A stretch of 64,000 bases of DNA from Lophium mytilinum (taxonomy: Eukaryota; Ascomycota; Dothideomycetes; Mytilinidiales; Mytilinidiaceae). Within the stretch, counting starts at the first letter, position 1. Each line of letters starts with the position of its first letter. The position numbers and the translations under genes are program-made. Where the stretch lies: positions 620,001 through 684,000 of the forward strand of contig MU004183.1 in the NCBI GenBank assembly GCA_010093605.1, written 5' to 3'. The notes under the pieces are model-generated. The model was not told where the DNA came from. It ran no database searches and saw only the letters and a program-made list of their open reading frames with translations. Below are positions 9,473-22,134 of this stretch, one piece after another.

Positions 9473-10935
9473 TTCGTGGGAATTTGCTACGGTCTAGTTT
9501 TTGGAAGACTGATGTGTGTGATGTGTGTTGAGAGTAGTCTGAGCGAGATTTAGAGACATGATTCGGGGGTCTAAGAGAGATATTTCTACGACAATCTACC
9601 TCACTAGTGCACAGCGCCTCTTAACCGTTGACTCCACCTGGAGTCTCCTGTGTTTGGCAATCGTCATACGTATTACGGGAGAGTACGCAAGCTACCGAGC
9701 TCGATAGTCGTTTAGTGACTTGTGTGGTTTGTTCAGGGGCACACGCCGGGGTTATTTCACCGTCATCGTTCCATATAAAATAGGTGTTATGCTTCTGTCG
9801 CACTGTACCCTTGCGTATTCCTCTCCTCTTATCGGAAGATGAAAGTATGATGCGTTCCCTCGGTGAAATATGAAGAGTAGCTACCGATCACATGGAAAAA
9901 CTTAGAACATACATAAGATAGGCTCTAGAAAGGTTGCTCTTGGAAGCATCCAGATTAAGTTTAAGCTTTCAATTGATACTCTACACTCTACTCAGATTTT
10001 GACTTTCGTAGCGGGTCTAGGGCTCGTTACTAGCCATGGTAGTCTCTCGATCGCGGCTCCGCAGACCGTTCTCGACTTCCGTAACTTTGAAACTTATTAA
10101 TCAACTGGCAACAAAAGATGCAACTGAATCTCAATCTCTTCGAGTAAATTTGAGCAGAATTCTTCTGGGCCCACCCAGATGTGTGATAATAGGGCGTCTA
10201 AGAGCATTTCCCGGACGACTTGAATGAAGCCTACGCGGAATATCGCGAGAATGATATCGGTGGCTCACGATTCACGAACTCACAGTGCGTCGAGGTATTA
10301 AGGTGGTGGGCTAGGCAAAGGATGAGCTAGGTCTGGACTCATTTCATTAGCAGATATACCTGTAATTAAGCGAGAGAGAATGGATGTTGAGTTGAAGTGG
10401 ATGAAGCTCGACCTCTGTTTCATGAATCCAGCTACTGTCGACCTGAATGGCGATGTCATAAACTTTACATTAGTAGGAATGTTAAGCTAATAGCTTCTGG
10501 GGTGTTTCGAAGCTACATATATGCTGTAAAAGTGCAAAGTAAGTAAGATTGATTTGAAGCGGGTGAAATTTGACCTCTAATTTACGAATCCAGCTAATGC
10601 CGACGACCTGAATGGCGATATCAGAAACTTTACATCGGGCAACTGTCAAGTTGATAGCGTCTGGAGTGTCTTGAAGCCATATGTATGCTGTCGAAGTATA
10701 CGAGAAGTATACTCGATTTGAAGTAGATGAAGCTCGGCCTCTGTTTCATCGATCCAGCTACTATTGACCTAAATGACGGTGTCGTAAGCTTTACATCATA
10801 AAACTGGCAAGCTGATATTGTCTGGAGTGTCTCGAGGCTATATGTATGCTGTCAAAGTGTAAAGCAAGCATACTTGATCTGAAGTGCATTGATTCAGCTA
10901 CCTGACTGCCACGATTCCGGGACTACTTCCTTCCC
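9473..10935. other. 1.46-kb intergenic region with tandem array
   Basis: Monooxygenase promoter, then about 900 bp with no credible gene, then the 162-bp tandem repeat array running almost up to the UCH stop codon at 10936. Confidence 0.6.
10391..10908. repeat. Diverged tandem array, period about 162 bp, three copies plus a fragment
   Basis: Copies begin at about 10392, 10554, 10718 and 10879 (partial). Each opens with TTGAAG...GATGAA-type sequence, then a variant of CCAGCTACT...GACCTGAATGGCG, then AAACTTTACAT, GTCTGGAGTGT and ATATGTATGCTGT. Copies are roughly 75-80% alike by eye. No reading frame is kept through the copies. The array ends about 30 bp before the UCH stop, so it lies in or next to that gene's 3' UTR. 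Confidence 0.8.
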
Positions 10936-12519
10936 CTACGCGTCCCCCTCCAACAACTCCTTCAACACCCCCTTCTCCGCCAACATTCTCACCCAAGCGT
11001 CCACAAGCGGCACGTAGTCATGCCTGCGGGCCAACACTTTCGCCTCTTCTTCTTCCAATTCCCATTCTTCCTCCGAAATGCTAGCCTGAATGCGGAGTTG
11101 TTCCGCTTCAAGCGACGACCTCTCCTCCTCCACCCCCTCTTTCCCCTTAAGTTCCTCCATTGAGGCAACACTGGCCGCAAGCGCCTGCTTCAGGTCCTCC
11201 ACAGGATCGCGAACAATGGCCAGAAGTGTGTAGCCAATGGCCTCAACGCTGGCCATAATGGCGCCAATTCTTGCCGCAGCAACCGAAAGCCAGCCAGCGT
11301 CTCCTACGTCACCTACAATGGTTGTCAGTAAAAGACAGAATTCAGGAAACAGAGGGGATTACGTACCAATTCTTGACGGTTCTTTGTCCAGCCCGTCGAG
11401 TCTCCAAACGCTACCCTCTAGCGGCACGAATGCGATGAAATGGTAGGCATCGTCCTCATCCTCGTCGGCTACCTCGGACACTTTGCGCTTCTTCGAGGTC
11501 TTATTTCGGGCGTCATACGAGTTCTTCATACACAAGTCTACGTTGAGGATGTCCGTCTTCTTGGCCCAGGAGTTGTGGATCTTCTTGATGAACTCGAAGT
11601 TCGCGATTTCTTGGCCGCGGAGAAACGGAGTGAAGGCTTTGGTGAATTCCTTGAACTGGGCGAGGGGCTCTCCGAGGTCGACGTCCGGTACATTCAGCAT
11701 AAGATTGAGCAGAGCGGTCGTGGCGCAGGCGTTTTCGGCGGTTTGATTGGCGAACCAGAGGCTGTCAGGGCACGCTTCGGCTTCCTTTTCGACGCTGATG
11801 TCTCGATAGGGGAATAGAAGAATAGCTCCGTAGACCGGTTGTGGGAGGATGTCGAGGCCGTCAAGGGACCACACTTCCTTGACTCGGACACCTTTGACGC
11901 CGTACTCTTTGAGCATTAAGTTGAAGTTGGCAGGCTCGGACTCGATCTCGCACCAGCCTTGCCAGGTCTCCTTGTCGATAGAGGCTTCGTGAGTTCCGTT
12001 GCCGTTGATGACCTTTTCAACTAACGAGACAGGCTTGGGGATGGGCTTCATGGCGTCGGTGTCGGTAGCTTTGGCAACGTTTTCAGTAAAAGTGTTGAGA
12101 ACGGTGCTGGTGTCCTGGATTCCAGTGGTGGGAGCTGTAGTGAAAGGCTCCTCGGGGGCTTGACCAGCGGAAGAAACTGGTTCAATAGAGTTGAGAACTG
12201 GTGAACCAACAAGCCCGTTCTGAGTCGGTGGAGAAGGCTGTTTGCGGTTCTTGTTGGGTGACGAAGGAGACTGGGCTTTCTTGATCGATCGAGGAGGAGT
12301 CTTCGCTGTCACGGGATCCAAAGTTGCTGTGGTGTTGAGCGCATTCGTTGAGCTATCAATGTGTGTGCATCGTATCTTCTTCTTTCTGCAAGAATCACAT
12401 GCTTTGCCTCTGGCTGCTTTCGAAGCTAAAGAAGATGCCTTGGGCGGGCTGAGGCGTCGTCCATTCTGCGGTTCGGCGGAAGCGGAGGCGGTTTTGACTT
12501 TCTTGCTTGGGGAAGACAT
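10936..12519 (-). CDS. UCH37/BAP1-type ubiquitin C-terminal hydrolase with N-terminal half zinc-cluster motif
   Basis: Cysteine protease that removes ubiquitin, of the UCHL5 subgroup. Exons 12519-11367 and 11312-10936 give 509 aa. The catalytic set is intact: Q259 and C265 in FANQTAENACATTALL, H360 in AYHFIAFVPLEG and D375 in WRLDGLDKEP. The post-intron part continues GDAGWLSV and YTLLAIVRDP. The C-terminus is charged and coiled (LEAEQLRIQASISEEEWELE) and ends with RRHDYVPLVDAWVRMLAEKG, matching the UCH37-like tail that binds proteasome or chromatin adaptors. Oddity: residues 38-53 contain RGKACDSCRKKKIRCTH, exactly the first half of a Zn2Cys6 DNA-binding cluster (C-x2-C-x6-C), with no cysteines after it to complete the second half. 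An in-frame TTG at 12531 is unlikely as start; the first ATG is at 12519. Confidence 0.9.
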
Positions 12520-13085
12520 ATTTCTAACCAAGAACTTGCTGAGAGCCAGCTCAGACGACGGAATGTGTTCGAATGTGCGGATTTTGTGAGACTTGTGTTA
12601 CGAACTTGACAGGAAAAAGAGAGATGTGGGATGCGAGATGAAGAGGAAAGAAGGAACGGTTGAAGAGAGAATTATCATGGCGAAGGCGGTCTTCTTATAC
12701 TCACGCAGCCGTCGACAATAGGATCATTGAACAATCGATCAGGTTTGGCGGATTCACACGTTGACAATAAGGAACAATAGGTAGCCGTCAATACAGCGGT
12801 GAAAGTGGCCCAGGCTTCGGCCCTGTTGATACGGGGCAGGCTGGTGCCAAGACATTTTCAGCCCTACGACCAGCGCCTGTCGCGCAGCAAAGCAAAGAAG
12901 CGCGTCTTCTTGATTTTTGGGTGAAGCACACTACACAAAGCCACGTCTCCCACCCCAACGCTCCAGATTTCGGGACGTAAACCACACACTGTCTCCGCCT
13001 AGCTTCAAGCCTCCGAGTTCGCCCCTAAAAAACGCTGCGAATCCATGACGGCTTCCTCCATCGACGCCCCCAACCACAGGATGCG
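12520..13085. other. Divergent promoter, UCH / POM152
   Basis: About 570 bp between two divergently transcribed genes. No strong motif or repeat recognised. Confidence 0.5.
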
Positions 13086-16000
13086 ATGAGCGGCACTCCT
13101 CGACTTCGTTCAGCGTTCCCCTCTACGCCCCAGACTGGCCAGAAGGGGCGCTTTCGGACCTCAAATAATGGCACCCCCATAGTCGGCGAGAATGTGGGCA
13201 CGCCCAGGAAGCAACAGCTACAGGAACTACCCTCGCCAGCCAAACCCTCAGAGACCGCACCCTTGATACCCTTCGACATAATAGATGCGCCGTCGCAGCG
13301 ATTCTACGTATTCAGTGTTTATGTCTTCTTATTTGCATACCGGCTATACGACTTCTATAACTTGACTGTGGACGAAGTGGAATCGTTTTGGCTATTCATG
13401 AAATGGGTGGCCTTCGATGGAGTATTCCTATTCCTCCTGCCTGCCATGCGCATACCCTGGCTAGAATGGAGCGTTGGGACTGTGCTCCTCCTATTCTTCC
13501 TCCATGCCATCCTCGACGGTATGCTGATGTTCAGAATTCCGGTAAGTACTCTTTACAATTGCGATATGGTAGTCTAACATTTCGTGTAGCTTCCGATACC
13601 AGCACTGCTAGGTGCTCTGTGGAAGGTCTTCTTCGACGATGAGATGGCCATTACCGAACACAAAGTGAACGTGGGAAAGCTTCTTCACAATTCTTCTGTG
13701 ATTCTTGGAAAGCAGATTATCAATATACTTCCGGAGGGGTTAGTCCATCGAGCATGTTTTACATATAAATACTGATATTGCGTAGGTCGGCTGTATTGAA
13801 TCCGAAAAAGGAGCCATTCTGCCTCGATTCAGCAGTTCACCAAATTCAGATCCCCATCCAGATCAACCAAACAACCCCTGTGCTGATAGAGATATTGCGA
13901 ATCGATCTGGATACCATGCAGAATGAGACCATCTCAATATCTGCATCAGCGACGAGGAAGCTCATGAAGGCTGCACGCAAAAGCCAGAAACCAGCCAATG
14001 CAGCCAGTCCACTCCTTTTGCATTATCCGGTGAAGAAGACGGGCATATACATACTCCGAAAAGTCCTGGATGAAACGAAGCTCGAGGTCCAACCGAAGCG
14101 GTCCGATGTGGTCGTAGTGACTTGTCCGCACGCTAGTGTGAGGCCTACTGGAGATGACCGTTGCAGAAACGAGCTTTCCAACGTTGCGCTTGAGGTAGAA
14201 GGCACTCCACCTCTGCGAATCAAGTACAGGACGACTGTGAATGGTGTTCCTCGGGAAGCCTCAGAGTTCCAGAGCCTGCAGCCCGAGGACTTCGTGTCCC
14301 CACTTACGAAGCACGAGACCAATGCCTTGGTTCGAGCTAACGAGGAAGATGTCTCATGGGCTCAATCACATAAAATCACAGTTCCTCTCAATGAAACTCT
14401 CATCAAGAGCGGTAAATGGACATACTCTGTGGAGGAGGTGCAAGACGCCGTGGGGAACATCATCAACTACGTCGAGTCTGAGGAGGATGAGAAGCCAAGA
14501 GCGCGAAGCGGCAGTCTTCTTCAAACTTTTACCGTGCATGAAAGGCCGACGATAGTCTTGGACGGCTGCGATTCTCGAAATCCACTTCGATCTGCCAAAG
14601 GAGAAAAGGCTCGTATGCCTGTTCGATATGGTTCGACTGCGCCAGGGAAGAAAGCGATCTTTGGACCGGCTCATACTGTCGAATATCTCTTCACTCCTGA
14701 AGATGATGTTCTCCCAAATGGGGGCCACAGCTTGTTGGCTCAGCCCGTACGGACAGTACTAGAGACGACTAACAAGCAACCGATAATCTCTGATGCTGGA
14801 TTGTACACTCTAACGTCGATTTCTACAAAATACTGCACAGGAGAGGTGCTCGAACCTGCGACATGCGTTCTCCAACATCCACCGGAGCCTGATCTCGTCT
14901 TGTCGAGTCAGAACATCACAGATAAATGTGCCGGAAGCCCTATTGGTCTTCGAGTGGCTCTCGACTTGATCGGCACTCCCCCTTTTATGGTCCATTACAC
15001 TGAACATAAGAAGGGAGATGTCCCACGTCCTAAGAGAGCCCGCATGACATCCCTCAGAGGTCAAATTGACTTAACACCGTCTGCGGCAGGTCATTATACG
15101 TACACTTTCAAAGCGATCAGCGACGAGGTTTATGCAGAAAAGTCGCTCAGACCGGAACTCGTTCTCGAGCAAGACGTGAAACCGTCCGCATCGGCCCATT
15201 TTGCTCATTCCGGATCCCTGGAAACCTGCATTGACGAAGCTGCCTCATTCAGTGTCGTACTTCAAGGTGAAAGCCCTTGGACTTTGGAGTACGATCTAGT
15301 CCACTCCGGTAAACGCAAGAAGCACCATGTCAAAGACATACACGATGAGGAGTATAGAATCCTGACGGACAAGCTTACTAGCGGCGGTGAATACACGTTG
15401 TCATTGGTTAGCATTACAGACCGACAGGGCTGCAAGGAATTCCTAAAGGAGCAATCGACGATCAACGTTCGTCACGAGCGTCCCAAGGCCTACTTTGGAC
15501 AGATTGACGGCAAACGCGTCATTCGAACCCTAGAAAAGAATCAAGTGCAGCTGCCATTGAAGCTCACAGGTAGAGGACCATGGAACTTGGAATACAAAAC
15601 ACCACAAAAAGTAGAGAGTCAAAAGATCTATAATGCGAATGACTTCATTACGACTAAGGAAGAAGGTATCTACGAGCTTCTTTCCGTTAAAGATTCCATA
15701 TGCCCAGGATCTATCGACGAGAACGCAAAACAATTCGACCTTGCTTGGGTGCCTCGCCCTAAGCTTAAGATTGCAGAGACAGCTACCACAATATTCGAAG
15801 GAGGGTTCTATATCAAGGATGCCGTGTGCGAGGGCGATGAAGACTCTTTCGATGTCATCTTGAGTGGTAAGACTGTTCCATTAGCGATGTATGGTCCAAA
15901 ACTGATGAATGTCTGCAGGTACTCCACCCTATGAAGTCTCGTATGAGCAACACTTTAAGGCTAAGAGAGGCGGCAAAGCCCTTGGTCAGGCTAAGAAGGA

Positions 16001-17054
16001 TCTGAAGCCTGCATTAGGGCTAGCATCTGTTCGCACCGACACATCCCAGGCTGGCTTTTACGAATACAAGTTCACGAGGCTCGGAGACAACAACTATGAC
16101 CACGACTCCAAGAAGTTCCAGCCTGTCACTTTGCAGCAGCTGGTCAATCCTCGCCCAGAGGCTCGATTCAACAGCCCTGGAAAGACTTACAGCTACTGCT
16201 CTCGCGAAGCAGAAGGCGAAGAAGTCATTCCCGTCACCTTCACCGGAGTACCGCCATTCTACCTCGAGATCGAAATCAAACATCACGGCACGTCCAAACC
16301 CGAAACGGTCTCCTTCCCATCCATCACCTCTCATTCTCACAACCTGCGGATCCCCCACAAGAAACTCCACCTCGGCCACTCCAACATCTCCATCCGCAAA
16401 GTCCGCGACGCCCGCGGCTGCACGCGCAAGCCGCCCACATCCTCCCCGCGGGTCCAAATCTCCGTCCACGACGCCCCGTCCGCCATCCCGCTCGAGGACC
16501 GCAACGACTACTGCGTCGGCGAGCGCCTCAGCTTCCAGCTCAGCGGCCAGATGCCCTTCTCCGTCTTCTACACCTTCAACGGCAAGCAGCAGAAGGCCCA
16601 ATCCCCGGGGACGACCTTCCGCCGCATGGCAGAGCTCCCCGGCACCTTCGCGATTACGGGCCTCAAGGACAGCGCATCAGAGTGCTTGGCGTCTACGCCA
16701 GCTAACAACCATTTACTCACCAAGGTGATCCACCCGATCCCCTCGGTGCGCCTGTCGCGCGGGCTCGAGAGCCGCGTCGACATCCACGAGGGCGGAGAGG
16801 CGGAACTGCTCTTCGAGTTCACCGGCACGGCGCCGTTCGAGTTCACGTACACGCGGTCGACGAACGCGAGGAAGGGGGTGAAGAGTAAGGTGCTGGAGAT
16901 TCGGACGGAGACTAGCTACGACCACAGCATGCGGATCCGAGCGAGCGAGGAGGGGACGTATGAGGTTATCAGTATCAAGGATCGATGGTGTAGTTTTGCG
17001 AAGGCGACGGAGGGGACGGCGGCGGGGAGGGGGCAGAAACTTTTGACGTATTGA
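13086..17054 (+). CDS. POM152: Nuclear pore membrane glycoprotein Pom152
   Basis: Pore-membrane ring component anchoring the nuclear pore complex. Exons 13086-13541, 13590-13738, 13786-15866 and 15919-17054 give 1273 aa, the usual length for filamentous fungi. The N-terminus is disordered (residues 1-75), followed by [20 protein letters not shown] and two further hydrophobic segments up to [13 protein letters not shown] (three membrane spans). A lumenal tail of repeated Ig-like units follows, recognisable by recurring G-x-P-P/W-F/L-x-V/L-x-Y motifs ([66 protein letters not shown]). All three introns restore phase precisely. The last exon becomes extremely C-rich at about 16250-16640 and then G-rich to the stop, so it carries long overlapping antisense frames that are artefacts. 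Confidence 0.95.
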
Positions 17055-17436
17055 CAACGGGGTAGTTGAGGGTAAGGAAGGGAATGATGGGTGGATCTTG
17101 CATTTGCTGGCGTTCCGAGCCTGTGGGATTTGATTGCAGGGCCGTCCTTTTGAAATGTTGGGAGCGTAGTCTGGATAGGTTGAAAGCATATTATTTCCCC
17201 AAATCATAGATTTGAGTCTCACGTCTTTTGCCAACTTGTATGTGCCACTGCGCGGGGACTAATGTGAGGAGGTCTGTGTGATTATGGCCGTTTATACAGA
17301 GGGGCTAGGGTATGTAGTCTACGCCCATATCCTCCTAACAGCACGCCAAATCTAAAGCCATGGAGTAGCTACGAGCGACCAATGAAGCGAACGCGCGCAA
17401 GTGTAAAGGTGAATGCAAGAGCACAGAGCCAAACTA
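17055..17436. other. Convergent intergenic region
   Basis: About 380 bp between the POM152 and Sec14-like stops. The first 100 bp are strongly G-rich on the + strand, continuing the skew from POM152. No gene seen. Confidence 0.6.
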
Positions 17437-19299
17437 TCAAGGATTGCTCCGCAAAAATCCCTCTACGACTTCAGGCTTAGCTGCGTCTACGCGCCGATCT
17501 TGTTCCTTTTCTTCCTCTGTCTTCTCCTTGACCTCTTCAACCTTGGTCTCCGTGTTCTTTCCCCCGACAGGTAGGACTCCCGCAACTGCACTAGCGGCGC
17601 TGCCGGCGGCGGCTGTGACGGCTGTGGCTGCGCTGCCTACTGCGCCCTTTGCTTGCTCAAGGTAGCCGGGGGCAGGAGGTTCCTCTGCTGGAGGGACGGA
17701 AACGTCCTTGGGAGCCTGCCCGACCGTGCTAGGCTCCATAGTTACCGTCTTATCACCGAAGCCGTGGTCGTTCACCGCTGGCGTCCCCTCTGCGAGCTGG
17801 CCATGAGCATGCGTCATGGCCTGTTGCTCGAACCGCGTGGACGAGGTGCCGGCTCGGGTCTCTTGCGCCTTGTTTTCGCGGATGGGAAGGGTGGTTTCAG
17901 AGGGAGATTCCTCCTCTCCCGCTGGCTCCTCGGCGTTGTCGGGGATCGAGGAGTCTGGCGGCTGTGTCGCGGTGCCAGCAGTCGTTAGAGCCAGTTCGTC
18001 TTCCGTGATTGGCGTGTTAGACGTGACGAGGCTACCATGCATGGCCTTGATGCTCACAGGGTGGGCCAATTCGGCAACGACGCTCCGTCGCGGCACCTTG
18101 TTCTCGGTTCCTACCGCCACGGCCGTGACTGTGCCGTCTGCGCTCTCCTCCCATTTGATCGGGCCCGTGGGGATTGTGCGGCTGCCGCCCTGAATAGAGG
18201 GGTGGTCCCACTTCAGCGCCTCCTCGATGGCGGGCTCGAGGATGGGCATCATGCCGAATTCGAAGTCGAGGTTGCCACCGTACTTCTTCGGTATGTTGGC
18301 GGGGTCGATGTACTTTTCTAGCGTAGGCTTCATGTCGGCGTGAGAGAGGATGAAGATCTTGGAGACGGTGATGGGATCGAACCAGCGCTTGACCCAGCCC
18401 CAGACGGTAGGAAAGAAGGAGGGTGCACCAATAATCTAGGGGTTTTTGGTCAGCTTATGCATATCAACGTGAACGAATGGATTCTAGGCCCAATGCCAAC
18501 TCACAAAGATCCGGTCAAGCGTCTCTGGGTAATGTGCCGTCGCCAAAGTACTTGCATCCTGCATGTGCCCCTTGAGATTCCAGAACTGCTTCAAGCCAAC
18601 CTTTGAGATGTCCACAATGTTGTTCGACTGTGATATCGGCGTTTCGGGGTGGGTGCGGTCCGTTATGGCGGAGCAAAGCGGCATGACGAAACGTGTGAGG
18701 TTCTCATATAGAGCGAATAGCCGCAGCATTTTCGGGGAGACCTTGTGGGAGACTGTAGCGCCGCTTGCGATGGATTTGTCGTAGGCGGACATGTTTTTTG
18801 CGTTCAAGTGCGCGACTTCGAAAACGTAGACGGGTATCCCGCGTCTGTCGCGGCGTCCGGTCCATTGCGGGTACTGTCGTTGCTTGTCAGACTCGATTTG
18901 AGGCGAGAAGAAGTGGTATAGCTCACGAGCCGCCGAGTATCATCGTACTCCTTCACGTCGATGGTATCGTACCACTCAACGAGGTTGTTCTCTTTCCGCC
19001 ACTCCTCCGTATCTTTGAACTGTGCAAAGGCGTCCTTGGGGTTAAAACGTCGAGCTCGAAGATATCGCCTTGTGAATGTCAGCCTAGTCGCGAAGGTAGA
19101 GGAAAACAACATACAGCATGGTCTCGTCATCATGGCTGGGGTCAGGTCTTCCTCCCACCTGAGCTGGCTTGTAGTATCCCTCATCTTGACACAAGTTCTT
19201 GAACGACTCCAAAGCAGCCTGCTGGTTCTCGGTGAGATGCCCCAGATGCGCTGCAGGATATTGAAAAGACTCGATACGTTTTAAAGCGGCGTCAGCCAT
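17437..19299 (-). CDS. Sec14-like CRAL-TRIO lipid-transfer protein with long disordered tail
   Basis: Phosphatidylinositol/lipid transfer protein family. Exons 19299-19115, 19068-18927, 18873-18505 and 18435-17437 give 564 aa. The CRAL-TRIO N-terminal helix region contains LTENQQAALESFKNLCQDEG and, after the first join, LRYLRARRFNPKDAFAQFKD. The lipid-binding domain has YPQWTGRRDRRGIPVYVFEV, NIVDISKVGLKQFWNLKGHM, YPETLDRIFIIGAPSFFPTV, WVKRWFDPITVSKI and IPKKYGGNLDFEFG. About 240 C-terminal residues are low-complexity, with a Gly/Ala-rich segment (VGSAATAVTAAAGSAASAVA) that might form an amphipathic helix. Fungi carry several Sec14 paralogues; I cannot say which this is. The tail is longer than in canonical Sec14 (about 300 aa). 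Confidence 0.9.
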
Positions 19300-20211
19300 G
19301 GTGACGTGCTTGGGGTCGGCGATGGAGGTTAGGAGTTATATACAAATGTAGGAGTGCTGGTGCAACATGGTGTTGGAGGTGATGTCAACGGCGGTGGGAC
19401 AGTCGCGCGGACGAGCCTTAGGCCGAACGCTTCCGCGAGGAAATTGAGGGGCACAGGCCATGAGTGAGCAGGACATTCCAAGCCGGAGAACCTTATGGGA
19501 TGGCTTGGACACTGTAATTTCTGCGGCCGATTTCGAAGACGCGAGTTAATCATGAGGCGGCCAGCATCTCGAAATAAGATGCATCACACAGTGCTCGCAG
19601 ATTCCGGATCCTCCGGGTAGGCTTGGCATAGCATTTTTCTAGTATCTACCAATGAAGTCATATCGCCAGGCTATGTTGCGGGACCTCATCCATGCATTGC
19701 GTTGCTGCTAGAACTCTAAATTGCGCGATATGTGTGCCAGGTATGGCTGGAAGCACGTGAAGACGCGACGTCCATCTGATAAGCAGCGCCGCCATTATGG
19801 AATTTTGTAGTATCGGGCTGTCTCTTGCAATACCACTCGAAGCACAAAGCGGAATACTCCTTTGTTCCATCATGTTGTTCCTCTTCTCTCGTCTACGCTT
19901 GACAGCTTCCCGGACCAACATCCACCCATAGACGCGAAGCGACGCAATTGATAAATAAAGTCTGACGAGTCTCTCCGATCCTACCAAGGACAAAGCTGTG
20001 GTGGAGACGCAATCGAAATGGCAATGAGAAGGTTACATACAGTATATTGTATCCTAGAAAGAAAAGATAAGATACCAGAGGAACAACCGTGCGCCCATAT
20101 ATCTCGACCTCGAAATCTTATATGGCAAGGCAGGGTCAGACCATGTTGCAGAGAACTTGCATCGTACAGATAGTTATGTACTGTGGATGTGGAGTCCAGT
20201 AACGTTAATGC
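19300..20211. other. Intergenic, 0.9 kb
   Basis: Promoter of the Sec14-like gene and 3' flank of the acetyltransferase gene, both on the minus strand. Short open frames here have no domains or splice support. No repeat found. Confidence 0.5.
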
Positions 20212-20891
20212 TCACAATGGCCTTTGTGGTTCACGCACCATACAGCAATCGACATATGGTTCGCCGTCAATCACAACACTAAACGTGTCCCGCATTTCAA
20301 ATGCGAACCGCTGGTATGTCGGTTTGCCGTGAGGTGACGCCTCAACATAACTCCGGTGCCCGGCCTCATCCGCCTGCTTGCAGAACTCGGTCATGAGTAG
20401 CGATCCCGCGCCTCTTCGCTGGTGCTTTGGCAAGGTCGCGAGGACGCCTAAATCTACGAGAACACTTAGTATCCTCGCATCACGTTGTTGTTTTTGCGTC
20501 GAAGTAACTTACACCAATACTCCTCTTCACCCATAATCTTCTTCTTCTTTTCTGTCGCCTTGCCAACAACCTCCTCAAATAGCGCAGCATCCCCGTCTGC
20601 AGGAAACTCGGTGGGTTTGTCCTGCGGAGGTTCGGTATGCGGCGAGCTCCATTTCCCGAAGGCTATGATCTCATCTGATGCTTGCTCTGGCTCAGCTTGG
20701 CCCTCCACAACCTTGTATATTCGGGAATATGGCTTCTCGATGTCACTTTCTAGACTTTTCTTATACCATTCGCGGACGGGTGGTACATCAGGCTTTACCC
20801 GCAGAACCAACGGACTCTTGAACGTCTCGAAATACAAATCGACCAGCTTGGGGATATCCGCCTTATCTGCTCTCTCGAGGCGTAAGGACAT
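20212..20891 (-). CDS. GNAT-family N-acetyltransferase
   Basis: Exons 20891-20513 and 20453-20212 give 206 aa. The start is the ATG giving MSLRLERADKADIPKLVDLY, the typical beginning of fungal GNAT proteins; an in-frame GTG 12 bases upstream is not a likely start. The intron join restores EYWYLGVLATLPKHQRRGAG, where LGVLATLPKHQRRGAGS is the acetyl-CoA pyrophosphate-binding motif A (Q/R-x-x-G-x-G/A). Motif B-like YVEASPHGKPTYQRFAFEM follows. The insertion between beta strands is charged (KATEKKKKIMGEEE). Substrate unknown; such genes are common in ascomycetes and often act on small molecules. Confidence 0.88.
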
Positions 20892-22134
20892 AGTGTAAGT
20901 CACTACTTAGACGAGTAACTGTGTTGAGAAGAGTACGAGTGCAATGAGAGTCTTGAAAACAGATGATGGAGAGCGCAGTACGGCTATGGAGCAGCTGTGT
21001 GGCCAGTGATAGTGCTATGCCGGTCGGCTTTGCCACGTATGCAAGGAAAAGTGGGTTCATGAAGCTCGGCATAGGCTAATACAATAACAGAATGTTCTGA
21101 GCATACCTAGATCCACGCTAGTATGAGTTTGGGGGGGCTTTCCGCTACGCAGGGGGGATGTTGGACTAAAGACTCGTCGCTTTGAGAGGGAAATAGAAAA
21201 ACTTGTGTAACTGACAACATACTTAAAAACCGCCTACGAATTGCCGGTGATCATGTTTTGGAATCTAGTATATGACGAAATGGCATAAATAGAGCCCGCA
21301 TGAGTTAATCAGTAATAAACCTCTACTCCCGAGTCTTCTTGGAAGTTGCTACCTAACTTTATCATACTCGCACGCTACATCATCCTATGTTGTCGGCTAA
21401 AAGGTTGCATCCCCTCCTAGAAGTAAGGACTCCTCATGGCAAAGCCTGATCCAAATTCAGACAGACTCGAGCTGCTTTATGGGAGTCTCGCCATACTAGT
21501 GTCTGTGTGCAGTGGTGAATCCAGGCCCGACGGTGATTTGCCGATTACGTTCCGAGTTTAGCTACAGTTTAGCGATCATCTAGACTACAATTTTTGGATT
21601 GGTCTCGCAGCATGCTCTACGCATTTCTTCATCTTGACATCATCTGGAAGATGCAAGTATTGGGAGATGAACGGTCCGCACGAAGGTAGCCATTCGTGCG
21701 AGGAGGGGTTGCGCAGCCCTTTGCAAGACTTGGATTAGTTATTCGGCGTGCCCGAAGAGATGCGTGGAGGGAGGCACCCACAGCGAGTCTTTATACCACA
21801 CGGTCGGTAGAGATGTTGTCGTGGTCAGCGCCGGAAAAGTAGCCGATGTTCGCCGATCACGTGATATTTCGGGCCAAATTGCCGAGACTCGGCGTCACCA
21901 CATCATCGCCATTGCTTTTGCCGCTCCTCCATTAACTACCCTTTTGCCATGCCGTTCCACATGCACTGGTAATCCACTTTCACCATCTTCAAGCCTTCAC
22001 CATCAGTGGGATACTGAGTTAAGGATAAGTCGGACAACGAAGCCCACCTCTCTTCGCTTCATAATAGCTCTACTCTTCAGACTCTTCACTTGCCACTAGA
22101 GCATCACTCAACTCCCAGGTACCTTACACGCACA
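20892..22134. other. Divergent intergenic region, 1.2 kb
   Basis: Lies between the acetyltransferase (minus) and the F-box gene (plus). It contains no credible gene. The 300 bases before 22135 are C/T-rich and probably the F-box gene's promoter and leader. Confidence 0.5.

Noticed and set aside
16020-16728. Two open frames of about 200 codons overlapping POM152 on both strands
   Set aside because: Both sit in the C-rich patch of the POM152 last exon; POM152 Ig-like repeats continue through it.
20892-20903. Start of the GNAT gene 12 bases further upstream
   Set aside because: The upstream codon is GTG; the first ATG at 20891 gives the usual fungal GNAT N-terminus.
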